From JAKORR01 sp964608495 (GTDB lineage Bacteria; Armatimonadota; Zipacnadia; Zipacnadales; FEN-943), in assembly GCA_964608495.1 (NCBI GenBank), contig CAZSOQ010000257.1:1-7343 (forward strand): a DNA stretch of 7,343 nucleotides, given 5' to 3'. The position numbers and the translations under genes are program-made. Positions 1 through 6,526 of the stretch are shown here, piece by piece (within the stretch, counting starts at the first letter, position 1; every line of letters begins with the position of its first letter). The notes under the pieces were generated by a model. It had not been told where the DNA came from. It was given only the letters and a program-made list of their open reading frames with translations, and did no database searches.

Positions 1-795
1 AGCGCCGCGGGCGTCGTGGCCGACCCGGCCGCCCGGGCCCTCGAGGACGTCCTGCAGAGCATCTCCCGCCGCCCCGGGTTCTGGCATGGGCCCTCCCAAC
101 CCGTGACCACGCGCCTCGGCGAGGGGCGCGGCGTCTTCTTCTCCCACTGGAACATCTCGGGCCTGCGACCCATCGCCTGGTACGGCTGGCTGTGCGCCGT
201 CAGCGTGGACGGCAGGCTGGTCATGGCCTCCGCGACCTGCGACGGAGAGAACGTGGGGGCCTTCGCCTGGCCGGCGGTGCGCCTCATCAAGAGCCTCAAG
301 GCCTGGTCCGGCCGCGACCTCACCCCTGAGGAGACCGGGCCGTCGCCCGAGGAAGAGGCGAAGCGGGCCCAGGCGGAGCGTGAGGCCCGCGAGGGCGGGA
401 GCCGGAGCCGCGCGAGCGGCAGGGGAACCGCGGCCGGCCGGGCCTCCGGGGGCAGTGCCGCTCCCGCCCGTGTCGAACCGCGACAGTCGCCCCCTCCGAC
501 GCCTCGAGCCCGGGCTGCCGGCGGGCAGTCAGGCCAGACAGCGGCGCCCGGGCCCCGAGGGCCGCAGACGCCCGCCAAGCCGGGGGAGCCCACGGTGAAG
601 GAAGCCGCCGGCCCCGACTCCGGTGACGCGGACCTGGCGCCCGAGAATCGCGTCAAGACCGCGCCCGCGGGGCCGAGCAAGCAGGAAGGTGTGGCGGCGC
701 CCGGCGAGCCCAGGACGCCTACTCCTCCCCCACCACCGCCTCCCGATGCCGGCAAGCCCTCGGACGCCAAGCCCGCGACCGACACCGACGAGTGA
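1..795 (+). CDS. 3' end of unrecognised protein with disordered Pro/Ala-rich tail (5'-truncated)
   Basis: The frame is open from base 1, so the gene probably begins upstream; the first possible in-window start is a GTG at 16, with no clear ribosome binding site ahead of it visible. I do not recognise the family. Counting from that GTG, residues about 1-100 look folded, with several Trp residues (FWHG, HWNISG, WYGW) and an alternating hydrophobic pattern (LCAVSVDGRLVMASATC). A short charged stretch follows (SPEEEAKRAQAEREAREGG). The rest, to residue 259, is low-complexity and rich in Pro, Ala, Gly, Arg and Glu, ending in a run of seven prolines (724-744) and an acidic terminus. No transmembrane segment is seen. 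The tail could be a flexible linker or partner-binding region, which is inference. The TGA stop lies 16 bp before the next gene, suggesting co-transcription. Confident that it is coding; function unknown. Confidence 0.7.
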   Translation, partial: SAAGVVADPAARALEDVLQSISRRPGFWHGPSQPVTTRLGEGRGVFFSHWNISGLRPIAWYGWLCAVSVDGRLVMASATCDGENVGAFAWPAVRLIKSLKAWSGRDLTPEETGPSPEEEAKRAQAEREAREGGSRSRASGRGTAAGRASGGSAAPARVEPRQSPPPTPRARAAGGQSGQTAAPGPRGPQTPAKPGEPTVKEAAGPDSGDADLAPENRVKTAPAGPSKQEGVAAPGEPRTPTPPPPPPPDAGKPSDAKPATDTDE

Positions 796-799
796 CAGC

Positions 800-805
800 G
801 AGGTG
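800..805 (+). promoter_or_regulatory. Ribosome binding site of the ThDP enzyme gene
   Basis: GAGGTG lies 6 nt ahead of ATG 812 and directly after the TGA (793-795) of the preceding gene. It decides the start at 812 over upstream in-frame codons that would overlap the previous gene. Confidence 0.7.
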
Positions 806-811
806 CACGCG

Positions 812-2512
812 ATGAGCAACGAGCGGACCGGCGCGCAGGTGATCGTTGACGCCTTGATCGCCGAGGGCGTGGAGTACGTCTTCGGCCTGCCCGGCGGACA
901 CAGCGTGCCCGTCATGTACGACGAGATGGCCAGGCGCGAGAAGCCCGAGGCCTTCCTCACGCGGCACGAGACGGCGGGCGCCTTCGCGGCACTGGGCTAC
1001 GCGCAGGTGACGGGCAAGGTCGGCGTGTGCCAGGGCACAGCCGGGCCGGGCTTTGGCCAGATGATCCCGGGGATGCACGAGGCCTGGTACTCGCGGATCC
1101 CGATGGTGGCGCTGGCGCCCAACTCACCGGTGCCCACCTATGGGATGGGCGCGCTCCAGGAGTTCCCGCAGATCGAGACGGTCATCCCCTTCGTGAAGTG
1201 GTGGTACCGGCTGGATCAGGCGGGCAAGGCCGGCTGGGCGATGCGAAGAGCCTTCACGATAGCGCAGGCGCCGCCGCCGGGCCCCGTGCTGCTGGACATT
1301 CCGCTGGACGTCGGCTCCCAGCCGGCGCCGGCCGAGGAGTATCGCGTGGTCCGGTCCAGCAAGCCGGCGATGGACGAGGAGGCGCTGGGCGAGGCCGCGC
1401 GGATGCTGATCGAGGCGGAGCTGCCCGTGCTCATCTGCGGGCGAGGCGTGCACCAAGCCGGGGCCTATGAGGAGCTGCGGGAGCTGGCCGAGGCCCTGGG
1501 CGCACCCGTGCTGTGGACGAACCACGGCAAGACCTGCCTGCCCGACGACCATCCGCTGAACGCGGGCGGCACCGGCGTGAACCGCACGCCCGCGAGCGAG
1601 ACGATGCTCGACGAGAGCGACTGCTGGGTGTGGATCGGCAGCCAGATCGAGGAGTTCGCCGTGGGCAAGGGCTGGCCGGAGCTGCCGGCGGGGCGCCGGC
1701 TCATCAACATGAACGTGGACGCCACGCAATTCGGCCGCAACTGGCCCCCCGACCTGGCGGTCTGCGCGGACGCGAAGGTGGCCCTGGGGCAGTTGGTGGA
1801 GGCCGTGCGGGCAAGCGGACGCGACTGGGACGAGCGGCGCAGCGTGCTGCAGGCGCGGATAGCCGAGCTGCGGGCCGAGTACCGGGCCGTGGTGGGGGCG
1901 CTCGTGGAGGAGTCCTGCGGCCCCGTGCATCCGGCCCAGTTCCTGGCGGCCGTGCAGGGGGCGCTGGGGCCCCACGACGTGGTGGTCCTCGGCGAGGGCG
2001 CGACCCGCGTGTGGACGGCCACGGAGCTGGCCATCCCGACGCCCGGCAACTGGGTCTCGGCCAGCGACTACGGGTGCATGGGGTACGCCAACGCGGCCGC
2101 GCTGGGGGCGGCGGTGGGCAGGCCCGGCGCGCCGATCTGGTGCCTCACGGGCGACGGGAGCTTCCAGATGCAGATGCAGGAGCTGGCGACCGCGGCCCAG
2201 TACGCCCTGCCGATAGCCTTCGTGGTGTTCAACAACCAGTGCCTCGGCTGGATCAAGTGGGGGCAGGAGAGGCGGTGCGAGGGGCGGCACTACGCGGTGG
2301 ATTTCTCGCGCAACTGGCGGTTCGCGGAGCTCGCGGGAGCGGCGGGCGTCGAGGGCGTGCTCGTTGACAGCCCGGACAAGTGCGCGGCGGGCGTGGAGCT
2401 GGCGCGGCGCGGCTTTGCCGAAGAGCGCCCCGTGCTGATCGAGGTCCTGACGCCCTGGGCCGAGCAGACGCCGGGCTTCCTCAGGCACCACGGGGCCGGC
2501 TCGCCACGGTAG
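812..2512 (+). CDS. Thiamine-diphosphate-dependent enzyme, acetolactate synthase large-subunit-like
   Basis: A 566-residue protein of the ThDP-dependent acetolactate synthase/pyruvate decarboxylase superfamily. These enzymes form or break C-C bonds next to a keto group, usually by decarboxylating a 2-keto acid. Three domains are visible in order: the pyrimidine-binding domain (about 1-170) with the catalytic glutamate E53 in RHE and the following GYAQVTGKVGVCQGTAGPG; the central domain (about 190-340, starting near PVLICGRG); and the pyrophosphate-binding domain (about 370-560) with the Mg-ThDP motif G447-D448-G449 to N474-N475. The stretch GDGSFQMQMQELAT is very like acetolactate synthase. 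The usual GM(V/I)xQWQ after NN is here GWIKWGQE, so the substrate may differ. The frame is open further upstream, but ATG 812 is chosen because GAGGTG (800-805) sits 6 nt before it and the protein then starts at the normal family position. No small regulatory subunit (ilvN type) lies nearby. Superfamily certain; substrate uncertain. Confidence 0.93.
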   Translation: MSNERTGAQVIVDALIAEGVEYVFGLPGGHSVPVMYDEMARREKPEAFLTRHETAGAFAALGYAQVTGKVGVCQGTAGPGFGQMIPGMHEAWYSRIPMVALAPNSPVPTYGMGALQEFPQIETVIPFVKWWYRLDQAGKAGWAMRRAFTIAQAPPPGPVLLDIPLDVGSQPAPAEEYRVVRSSKPAMDEEALGEAARMLIEAELPVLICGRGVHQAGAYEELRELAEALGAPVLWTNHGKTCLPDDHPLNAGGTGVNRTPASETMLDESDCWVWIGSQIEEFAVGKGWPELPAGRRLINMNVDATQFGRNWPPDLAVCADAKVALGQLVEAVRASGRDWDERRSVLQARIAELRAEYRAVVGALVEESCGPVHPAQFLAAVQGALGPHDVVVLGEGATRVWTATELAIPTPGNWVSASDYGCMGYANAAALGAAVGRPGAPIWCLTGDGSFQMQMQELATAAQYALPIAFVVFNNQCLGWIKWGQERRCEGRHYAVDFSRNWRFAELAGAAGVEGVLVDSPDKCAAGVELARRGFAEERPVLIEVLTPWAEQTPGFLRHHGAGSPR

Positions 2513-2590
2513 GCGGGTGGCAGGAACAACGCTCTGCCGCGCGGAATCGTAACCAAGGGTGCACCAGGGCAGCCCAGGGAGGCGCGGAAC
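2513..2590 (+). other. Short intergenic gap between ThDP enzyme and DUF2330 gene
   Basis: 78 bp. It holds a weak inverted repeat GGCAG (2519-2523)/CTGCC (2534-2538) with a 10-nt loop and no T-run, so it is not a convincing terminator. The strong ribosome binding site of the next gene is at its end. No promoter can be recognised; read-through from the upstream gene is plausible. Confidence 0.45.
2576..2582 (+). promoter_or_regulatory. Ribosome binding site of the DUF2330 gene
   Basis: AGGGAGG, 8 nt before ATG 2591. It is a near-consensus Shine-Dalgarno sequence and supports that start, which is also followed at once by a signal peptide. Confidence 0.8.
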
Positions 2591-4189
2591 ATGAGGATCC
2601 TCGCGATGGTGGCGTTGTTGGGCGCGCCCGGCGCCCTCGCTCTAGCCGACGGCGGGTTCTTCCCGCCACTGACGAGTGAGGCGGCGGCGCTGTCCGCGGC
2701 GCAGAAGGCCCTCATCATCCATTCCCCCGGCGCGGAAGCGCTGATGCTGCAGACCACCTACTCGGGCCCGGCGGCGGACTTCGCCTGGGTGGTGCCCGTG
2801 CCCGCCCGGCCCAAGACCCAGGATATCCAGGTCGGGAACCCGGCCTTCTTCGACGCGGTGTTCACAGCCACCAGCCCCACCGTGACCACCGAGGTAAGGG
2901 TCGTCGGAGGCGAGATGATGGGCGCGGCGGACGCCCCCGCGCCCGGGGCCCCCGGGATGGCTACCGGCCAGCCCGGCGGCCCGCGGGTGGTCGTCTATGA
3001 TCGGCTGAAGGTGGGGCCCTATGAGGCCACCGTCCTCGCCGCTACCGGCCCGGGCGTCCTGACCGCCTGGCTGCGGGACCACGGCTATCGCTTCCCCGAG
3101 GACGGCCAGCAGGTCGTGGACGCCTACGTGGAGAGACGGTGGTTCTTCGTGGCCCTCAGGATCACCCCCGAGGACCAGGGCCAGGCGGACCTGATGACCG
3201 ATCTGCCGCCCCTCCAGGTGACCTTCGAGGCCGGGCTCGAGCCGGTCTTTCCCCTGCAGATCAGCCAGGTGAGCGCGCCGGAGCAGAACGCGATAGACCT
3301 GGTGGTGCTGGCCGAGGGCCCGCGCAAGCCGGAGGAGGTGCCTCTGGCGCAGCTTGCGGCCAAAGCGGCCCCGGGCGTCACTATCTGGGGCCTGCTGTGC
3401 CAGGCCTGCGCCGGCGGCAAGGCCGTCATGCTGCACTGCGGACCCGTGGACCCCGCCTCCCTGGCCGCGAGCCAGGAGGGGCTTGACGAGAACGCCTTGC
3501 CCGTGGACGCGAGCTTCCTCGCGGACTGCACCGCGACACGGCTGTGGATGAGGCTGGCCCGCGAGCAGCTTCAGGACCTGCACTTCGTGCCCGCGGACGT
3601 GCCCGGTGACTACCTGCGCGTGGAGTTCTATAGGCTTGCCACGCTGCACCTGCCACGCCCTCGTGTTCCGGAGCTTCCCAGGGTCGGCCCCGGGTGGTGG
3701 GTGACCGCCCTGCGCCTGTTCTGGGTAGGCGTCGCGCTGGTGATCGGCGTGCTGTTGGGCTTCGCCATCGCCCGACTGACCGGGCGCCCGACGCCGCCGC
3801 CATCCCTGCTGATGCTGCCGGTGCTGCCGATCCTGCTGATCCTGGCCTTCGCGGGCCCGGCCGTGGCGGGATTCGTCTCGGGCGGGACCTACTCGGAGTA
3901 CTCGGCCCAGGCCGCCGTGCTGACGCAGGCGGTCGAGCAGTTCCGCGCTGACTTCGGCTGCTACCCCAGGTCCGTCGAGGACCTACTTTCGACCGCCCCG
4001 AAACGCGGCCTGGACGCCAGCGGAAACGTCGTGCAGCTTGGGCGAGGCACGGGCAAGAAGCACCTCGACGCCCTGCCGCGCGACCCGGCGACCGGGCGGA
4101 CGAGCACCTGGCGCATTGACCTGGCCAGCCCGGAACTGGTAACCTCCTCCGGCTTTGCGACGACCGTCTTCACCGAGCACGGCGGCTAG
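2591..4189 (+). CDS. DUF2330 membrane protein with C-terminal pseudopilin (GspG)-like domain
   Basis: A 532-residue envelope protein. A signal peptide covers residues 1-19, with likely cleavage in ALA-DGG. Next is a DUF2330 domain (about 20-345), recognised from DGGFFPP, QKALII, FAWVVPVPARP, VGPYEATVL, LTAWLRDHGYRFP and the Y-V-x-R-x-W-FFVALRI stretch. DUF2330 has no established biochemical role; members are exported. Cysteines C270, C273 (a CxxC pair), C283 and C313 might form disulfides or bind metal. Two membrane segments follow (about 377-394 and 405-428) with R395 and R399 between them, so positive-inside places both DUF2330 and the C-terminus outside the cytoplasm. Residues about 434-532 resemble the globular part of type II secretion major pseudopilins: a helix AAVLTQAVEQFRADFGCYP, then a DALPRDPATGR stretch like the PKDPWG region of GspG. 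The prepilin peptidase FTLIE motif is absent, so it is probably not processed as a pilin. Good on DUF2330; moderate on the tail. Confidence 0.88.
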   Translation: MRILAMVALLGAPGALALADGGFFPPLTSEAAALSAAQKALIIHSPGAEALMLQTTYSGPAADFAWVVPVPARPKTQDIQVGNPAFFDAVFTATSPTVTTEVRVVGGEMMGAADAPAPGAPGMATGQPGGPRVVVYDRLKVGPYEATVLAATGPGVLTAWLRDHGYRFPEDGQQVVDAYVERRWFFVALRITPEDQGQADLMTDLPPLQVTFEAGLEPVFPLQISQVSAPEQNAIDLVVLAEGPRKPEEVPLAQLAAKAAPGVTIWGLLCQACAGGKAVMLHCGPVDPASLAASQEGLDENALPVDASFLADCTATRLWMRLAREQLQDLHFVPADVPGDYLRVEFYRLATLHLPRPRVPELPRVGPGWWVTALRLFWVGVALVIGVLLGFAIARLTGRPTPPPSLLMLPVLPILLILAFAGPAVAGFVSGGTYSEYSAQAAVLTQAVEQFRADFGCYPRSVEDLLSTAPKRGLDASGNVVQLGRGTGKKHLDALPRDPATGRTSTWRIDLASPELVTSSGFATTVFTEHGG

Positions 4190-4193
4190 CCGC
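4182..4193 (+). repeat. 12-bp perfect palindrome over the DUF2330 stop codon
   Basis: GCGGCTAGCCGC reads the same on both strands and contains the TAG stop (4187-4189) at its centre. As RNA it could fold as a 4-bp stem with a 4-nt loop. It may be a small 3'-end hairpin or chance in GC-rich DNA. No T-run follows. Confidence 0.35.
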
Positions 4194-4239
4194 GGCGGCG
4201 ACCGGAGGATGCGGGGGCGCGAGTGCGGTCAAGCCGCCG
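4193..4239 (+). other. GC-rich mRNA hairpin downstream of the DUF2330 gene
   Basis: Positions 4193-4199 (CGGCGGC) pair with 4233-4239 (GCCGCCG), and 4200-4204 (GACCG) pair with 4226-4230 (CGGTC). The result is a 12-bp stem interrupted by a two-base AA bulge (4231-4232), enclosing a 21-nt loop. It sits just after the stop at 4189 and before the GH15 gene. No U-tract follows, so it is not a classic intrinsic terminator. It could stabilise the 3' end of the upstream mRNA or attenuate read-through. Complementarity is seen; function is inferred. Confidence 0.4.
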
Positions 4240-4261
4240 GGGTCCCTCGCCAATAACACCT

Positions 4262-4274
4262 GCGAGACTCTCGC
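4262..4274 (+). promoter_or_regulatory. Candidate operator: 13-bp palindrome upstream of GH15 gene
   Basis: GCGAGA-C-TCTCGC is a perfect 6-bp inverted repeat around one central base, ending 21 bp before ATG 4296. CTCGCCA occurs at 4246-4252 and again at 4270-4276, the second copy overlapping the palindrome's right arm. This is the size and place of a dimeric repressor site, though no regulator gene lies in the window. Alternatively the transcript could fold GCGAG-ACT-CTCGC close to the start codon. Confidence 0.4.
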
Positions 4275-4295
4275 CAGGTCGGATGGTATGCGCCA

Positions 4296-6263
4296 ATGAG
4301 TGTCTATCTCCCCACAGGTGCAGTGGGCAACGGAAGGGTACTGGCCACGATGGGCGCCAGCGGCGAGCTGATGGGCCTGTTCTGGCCGCGCATTGACTTC
4401 GCCGACAACGTCCACGAGGCGATGCCGGCCGTGTACCTGGGCCAGCCGCGCGAAGGGGTGTTCCACTGGACCTGGGAAGAGCTCTTCGAGCGCAGCCAGC
4501 AGTACCTCGGCAACAGCAACATCCTGGTCACTCAGCTCAAGCTGCCCTCGGCCGGCCTTGAGATCATCCTTACCGACTTCTGCCCTTGTGGCGAGGGCTC
4601 CGAGGCGGGCGACAACGCCCTCGTGCGCCACATCCGCATCGAGAATCGCGGCTCCAGCCCCCTGCGCGGCCTGTTCATGCACTACTTCGACCTGCGCCTG
4701 GGCGAGCTGTCCTGGAAGCAGGCCGTGCGGTACGATCTCGAGTCGGGGCATGTTGTGCAGTACCTGCGCGATTTCGCCGTCGCCGTCGGGGGCACGAAGC
4801 CGGACCTGTGGCGTTGCGGCAAGTGGAGCCGGCAGGACGCCAACGCGAAGAACGACATGCTCGACGGCTACCTGGACGGTCAGGCGGAGGACATCGGGCA
4901 GTGCAACTTCGCGCTCGCGTGGCGCATGGACCTGGACCCCGACCGCAGCCGTGACGTGGACCTCATCCTGGCCTTCGACACCTCGCGCGAGGGAGCGGTC
5001 GTGCGGCTCCAGGAGCTGAGGGCTCTGGGCCGGCCCGAGCTGCAGCGGCGCACGCACCTGGCGGAGAGCGCGTGGCTGCAGCGCAGCAGGCCCCTGCAGG
5101 TGGCGCCCTGGCTGGCCTCGGCCCATCGGCGGGCTCTCATGGCCACGCGCCTGCTGACGGACCACCATACCTGCGCAGTCATCGCGGCCCCCGAGTTCGA
5201 CCCCAACTACGAGCTGTGCGGAGGCTACGGGTACTGCTGGCCTCGCGACGCGGCGGAGGCGGTGCTGGCGATGGCCGAGGCGGGCTACCCCGAGTCTGTC
5301 TGCGGCCTGGCACGCTGGCTGGCCCAGGGGCAGTTGGATAGCGGCGTGTGGGGCCAGCGCTACTGGACCAGCGGCGACGTGGCCGCCTCCTGGTCTCTGC
5401 GGCACGACTTCCTGCAGGTCGACCAGAGCGCGAGTGCCGTGATCGTGCTCGCGAAGGCCCTCGAGCACCTGGCGACAGACGGCCCGGGAGCCGACGCTGC
5501 CCAGGGCGAGAACCTGCGGAGCATGCTTGAGACCGCGCTGCGCAGAGGCGCTCAGGCGCTGGTCGAGCGGGTCGAGGCGAACGGGTATCACTGCACGGCC
5601 TGCGATCTGTGGGAGACCTACGCGGGAGTCTTCGCCTACACGCAGGCCGGGATGGTGGCCGCCCTTCGGGCCGCGGCCGAGTGGGCTCAGCGAATTGGCG
5701 ATGACGCGCTGGCCCAGGCGGCCGGGACCGCGGCGGACAGGTCCCGCCTGGCGCTGATGGGCTTCTACCAGAAGGGCTACTTTGCCCGAGGGCTCACCGA
5801 CGGACGCCTCGACCCGACCGTGGACTCCTCATCCCTGGGCCTGGTCGAGCCCTTCGGCGTTCTCGACCTGACCGATCCCGACCAGCGGGCGATGGCTGTG
5901 TCGAACCTGAGCACCATCGAGGAGCGCCTGGGTCACGATCTGCCGGAAGGGCGCGGCATCAGGCGGTACGAGGGCGACGGGTACCTGGGCGGAGCGGTGG
6001 GCGCCGTGAACACCCTGTGGACGGCACTGGTGTGCTACCGGCTGGCCCTGTCGGCCGAGGACGCCCGCGAGCGTGGGGAATGGGCGACCAAGGCCGAGGG
6101 GTACGTGCGGGTGGCCCTGGCGCACGCCACGCCGACGGGGCTCCTGCCGGAGCTGATCCCGGTGAGGGACGTCCACCCCTACTGGGCGGCGCCCCACGCC
6201 TGGTCCTCGGGGCTCGTGGTCCGCTGCGCGCTCGCGGCGGACGAGCTGGCCTCGCGGGGCTAG
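4296..6263 (+). CDS. Glycoside hydrolase family 15 protein (glucoamylase/trehalase-type), no signal peptide
   Basis: A 655-residue inverting alpha-glucosidase-type enzyme that would release glucose from alpha-glucans, oligosaccharides or trehalose. The N-terminal beta-sandwich (about 1-260) opens with a short VGNGRVLATMG stretch and FWPRID, typical of prokaryotic GH15. An (alpha/alpha)6 barrel follows (about 275-650). In it are W315-P316-R317-D318, matching the Arg-Asp pair that holds glucose at subsite -1; the general acid E440 in D437-L-W-E-T; and the general base E619 in GLLPE, followed by the usual WAAPHAWSSG. In Aspergillus glucoamylase the acid is followed by a second Glu (WEE) that contacts the +1 sugar; here it is T441. 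The usual Gln after the base is Leu620. No signal peptide or membrane segment is seen, so a cytoplasmic location on maltooligosaccharides, glycogen fragments or trehalose is likely. ATG 4296 has only a weak GGATGG (4281-4286) ahead. Family confident; substrate not. Confidence 0.92.
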   Translation: MSVYLPTGAVGNGRVLATMGASGELMGLFWPRIDFADNVHEAMPAVYLGQPREGVFHWTWEELFERSQQYLGNSNILVTQLKLPSAGLEIILTDFCPCGEGSEAGDNALVRHIRIENRGSSPLRGLFMHYFDLRLGELSWKQAVRYDLESGHVVQYLRDFAVAVGGTKPDLWRCGKWSRQDANAKNDMLDGYLDGQAEDIGQCNFALAWRMDLDPDRSRDVDLILAFDTSREGAVVRLQELRALGRPELQRRTHLAESAWLQRSRPLQVAPWLASAHRRALMATRLLTDHHTCAVIAAPEFDPNYELCGGYGYCWPRDAAEAVLAMAEAGYPESVCGLARWLAQGQLDSGVWGQRYWTSGDVAASWSLRHDFLQVDQSASAVIVLAKALEHLATDGPGADAAQGENLRSMLETALRRGAQALVERVEANGYHCTACDLWETYAGVFAYTQAGMVAALRAAAEWAQRIGDDALAQAAGTAADRSRLALMGFYQKGYFARGLTDGRLDPTVDSSSLGLVEPFGVLDLTDPDQRAMAVSNLSTIEERLGHDLPEGRGIRRYEGDGYLGGAVGAVNTLWTALVCYRLALSAEDARERGEWATKAEGYVRVALAHATPTGLLPELIPVRDVHPYWAAPHAWSSGLVVRCALAADELASRG

Positions 6264-6395
6264 GCCGCGACGGAAGCCTGTACGGCTCGCGCGACGCTCC
6301 GCGCAGCCGGGCGCATGCCCGCCCTCTCTCCCCTTCCGCCAAGCAGGTGTAGGGCTGTCGGCCGCCGAATCCCGCCTCCAGCCGGCTTCCCCCGA

Positions 6396-6426
6396 CCGTG
6401 CTCGGAGCAGGCGCAGCCGTGCTCGG
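6396..6426 (+). repeat. Direct repeat CCGTGCTCGG, two copies 21 bp apart
   Basis: CCGTGCTCGG occurs at 6396-6405 and 6417-6426. The 21-bp period equals two helical turns, placing both copies on the same DNA face, as expected for a regulator binding in tandem. The second copy touches the palindrome at 6426-6440. It may be chance in GC-rich DNA. Confidence 0.35.
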
Positions 6427-6440
6427 GCGCCCTGGGCGCC
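6426..6440 (+). promoter_or_regulatory. Candidate operator: 15-bp palindrome upstream of isomerase-like gene
   Basis: GGCGCCC-T-GGGCGCC is a perfect 7-bp inverted repeat around one base, 86 bp before ATG 6527. The symmetry suits a dimeric regulator, but each arm contains GGCGCC, itself palindromic, so low complexity weakens the case. Its sequence differs from the palindrome before the GH15 gene. Confidence 0.35.
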
Positions 6441-6511
6441 GGCGAACCTGCGTGCAAGGCGGCGCAGCCCAGGGGTCCTGGGGAGCCGGCCGTCGCCGCC
6501 CAGAACACTAG

Positions 6512-6518
6512 AGGGGAG
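6512..6518 (+). promoter_or_regulatory. Ribosome binding site of the isomerase-like gene
   Basis: AGGGGAG lies 8 nt before ATG 6527. It is the strongest evidence for that start; a second ATG at 6542 has no comparable site. Confidence 0.8.
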
Positions 6519-6526
6519 CCCTACCG

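Larger units (their letters stand above)
6264..6526 (+). other. 263-bp intergenic region with repeats, before the isomerase-like gene
   Basis: No convincing gene: the one small reading frame here has arbitrary-looking Pro/Arg/Ala-rich content and no ribosome binding site. It contains a 10-bp direct repeat, a 15-bp palindrome, a hairpin CCCAGG (6468-6473)-GGT-CCTGGG (6477-6482) and the downstream ribosome binding site. I cannot point to -35/-10 boxes. Being the longest gap, it is the most likely place for a separate promoter. Confidence 0.5.

Noticed and set aside
623..811. Upstream in-frame extension of the ThDP enzyme from ATG 623
   Set aside because: It would overlap the preceding gene by about 170 bp and add an Arg/Pro-rich segment unlike the family; ATG 812 has a good ribosome binding site and fits the normal N-terminus.
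1124..2491. 455-codon open frame on the minus strand across the ThDP gene
   Set aside because: Antisense shadow of a conserved gene; the translation is Arg/His/Pro-rich with no domain.
812..2512. Assignment as IolD (trihydroxycyclohexanedione hydrolase) paired with an IolE-like isomerase
   Set aside because: At 566 residues it is shorter than typical IolD and looks more like acetolactate synthase; no other inositol genes are seen and the two genes are not adjacent.
4170..5591. 473-codon open frame on the minus strand across the GH15 gene
   Set aside because: It mirrors the codon pattern of a clear GH15 gene in very GC-rich DNA, with low-complexity Arg/Ala/Gly/His-rich translation and no recognisable motifs.
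6468..6482. Hairpin CCCAGG-GGT-CCTGGG as an intrinsic terminator of the GH15 gene
   Set aside because: The stem is short, over 200 bp after the stop, and is followed by GC-rich sequence without a T-run.
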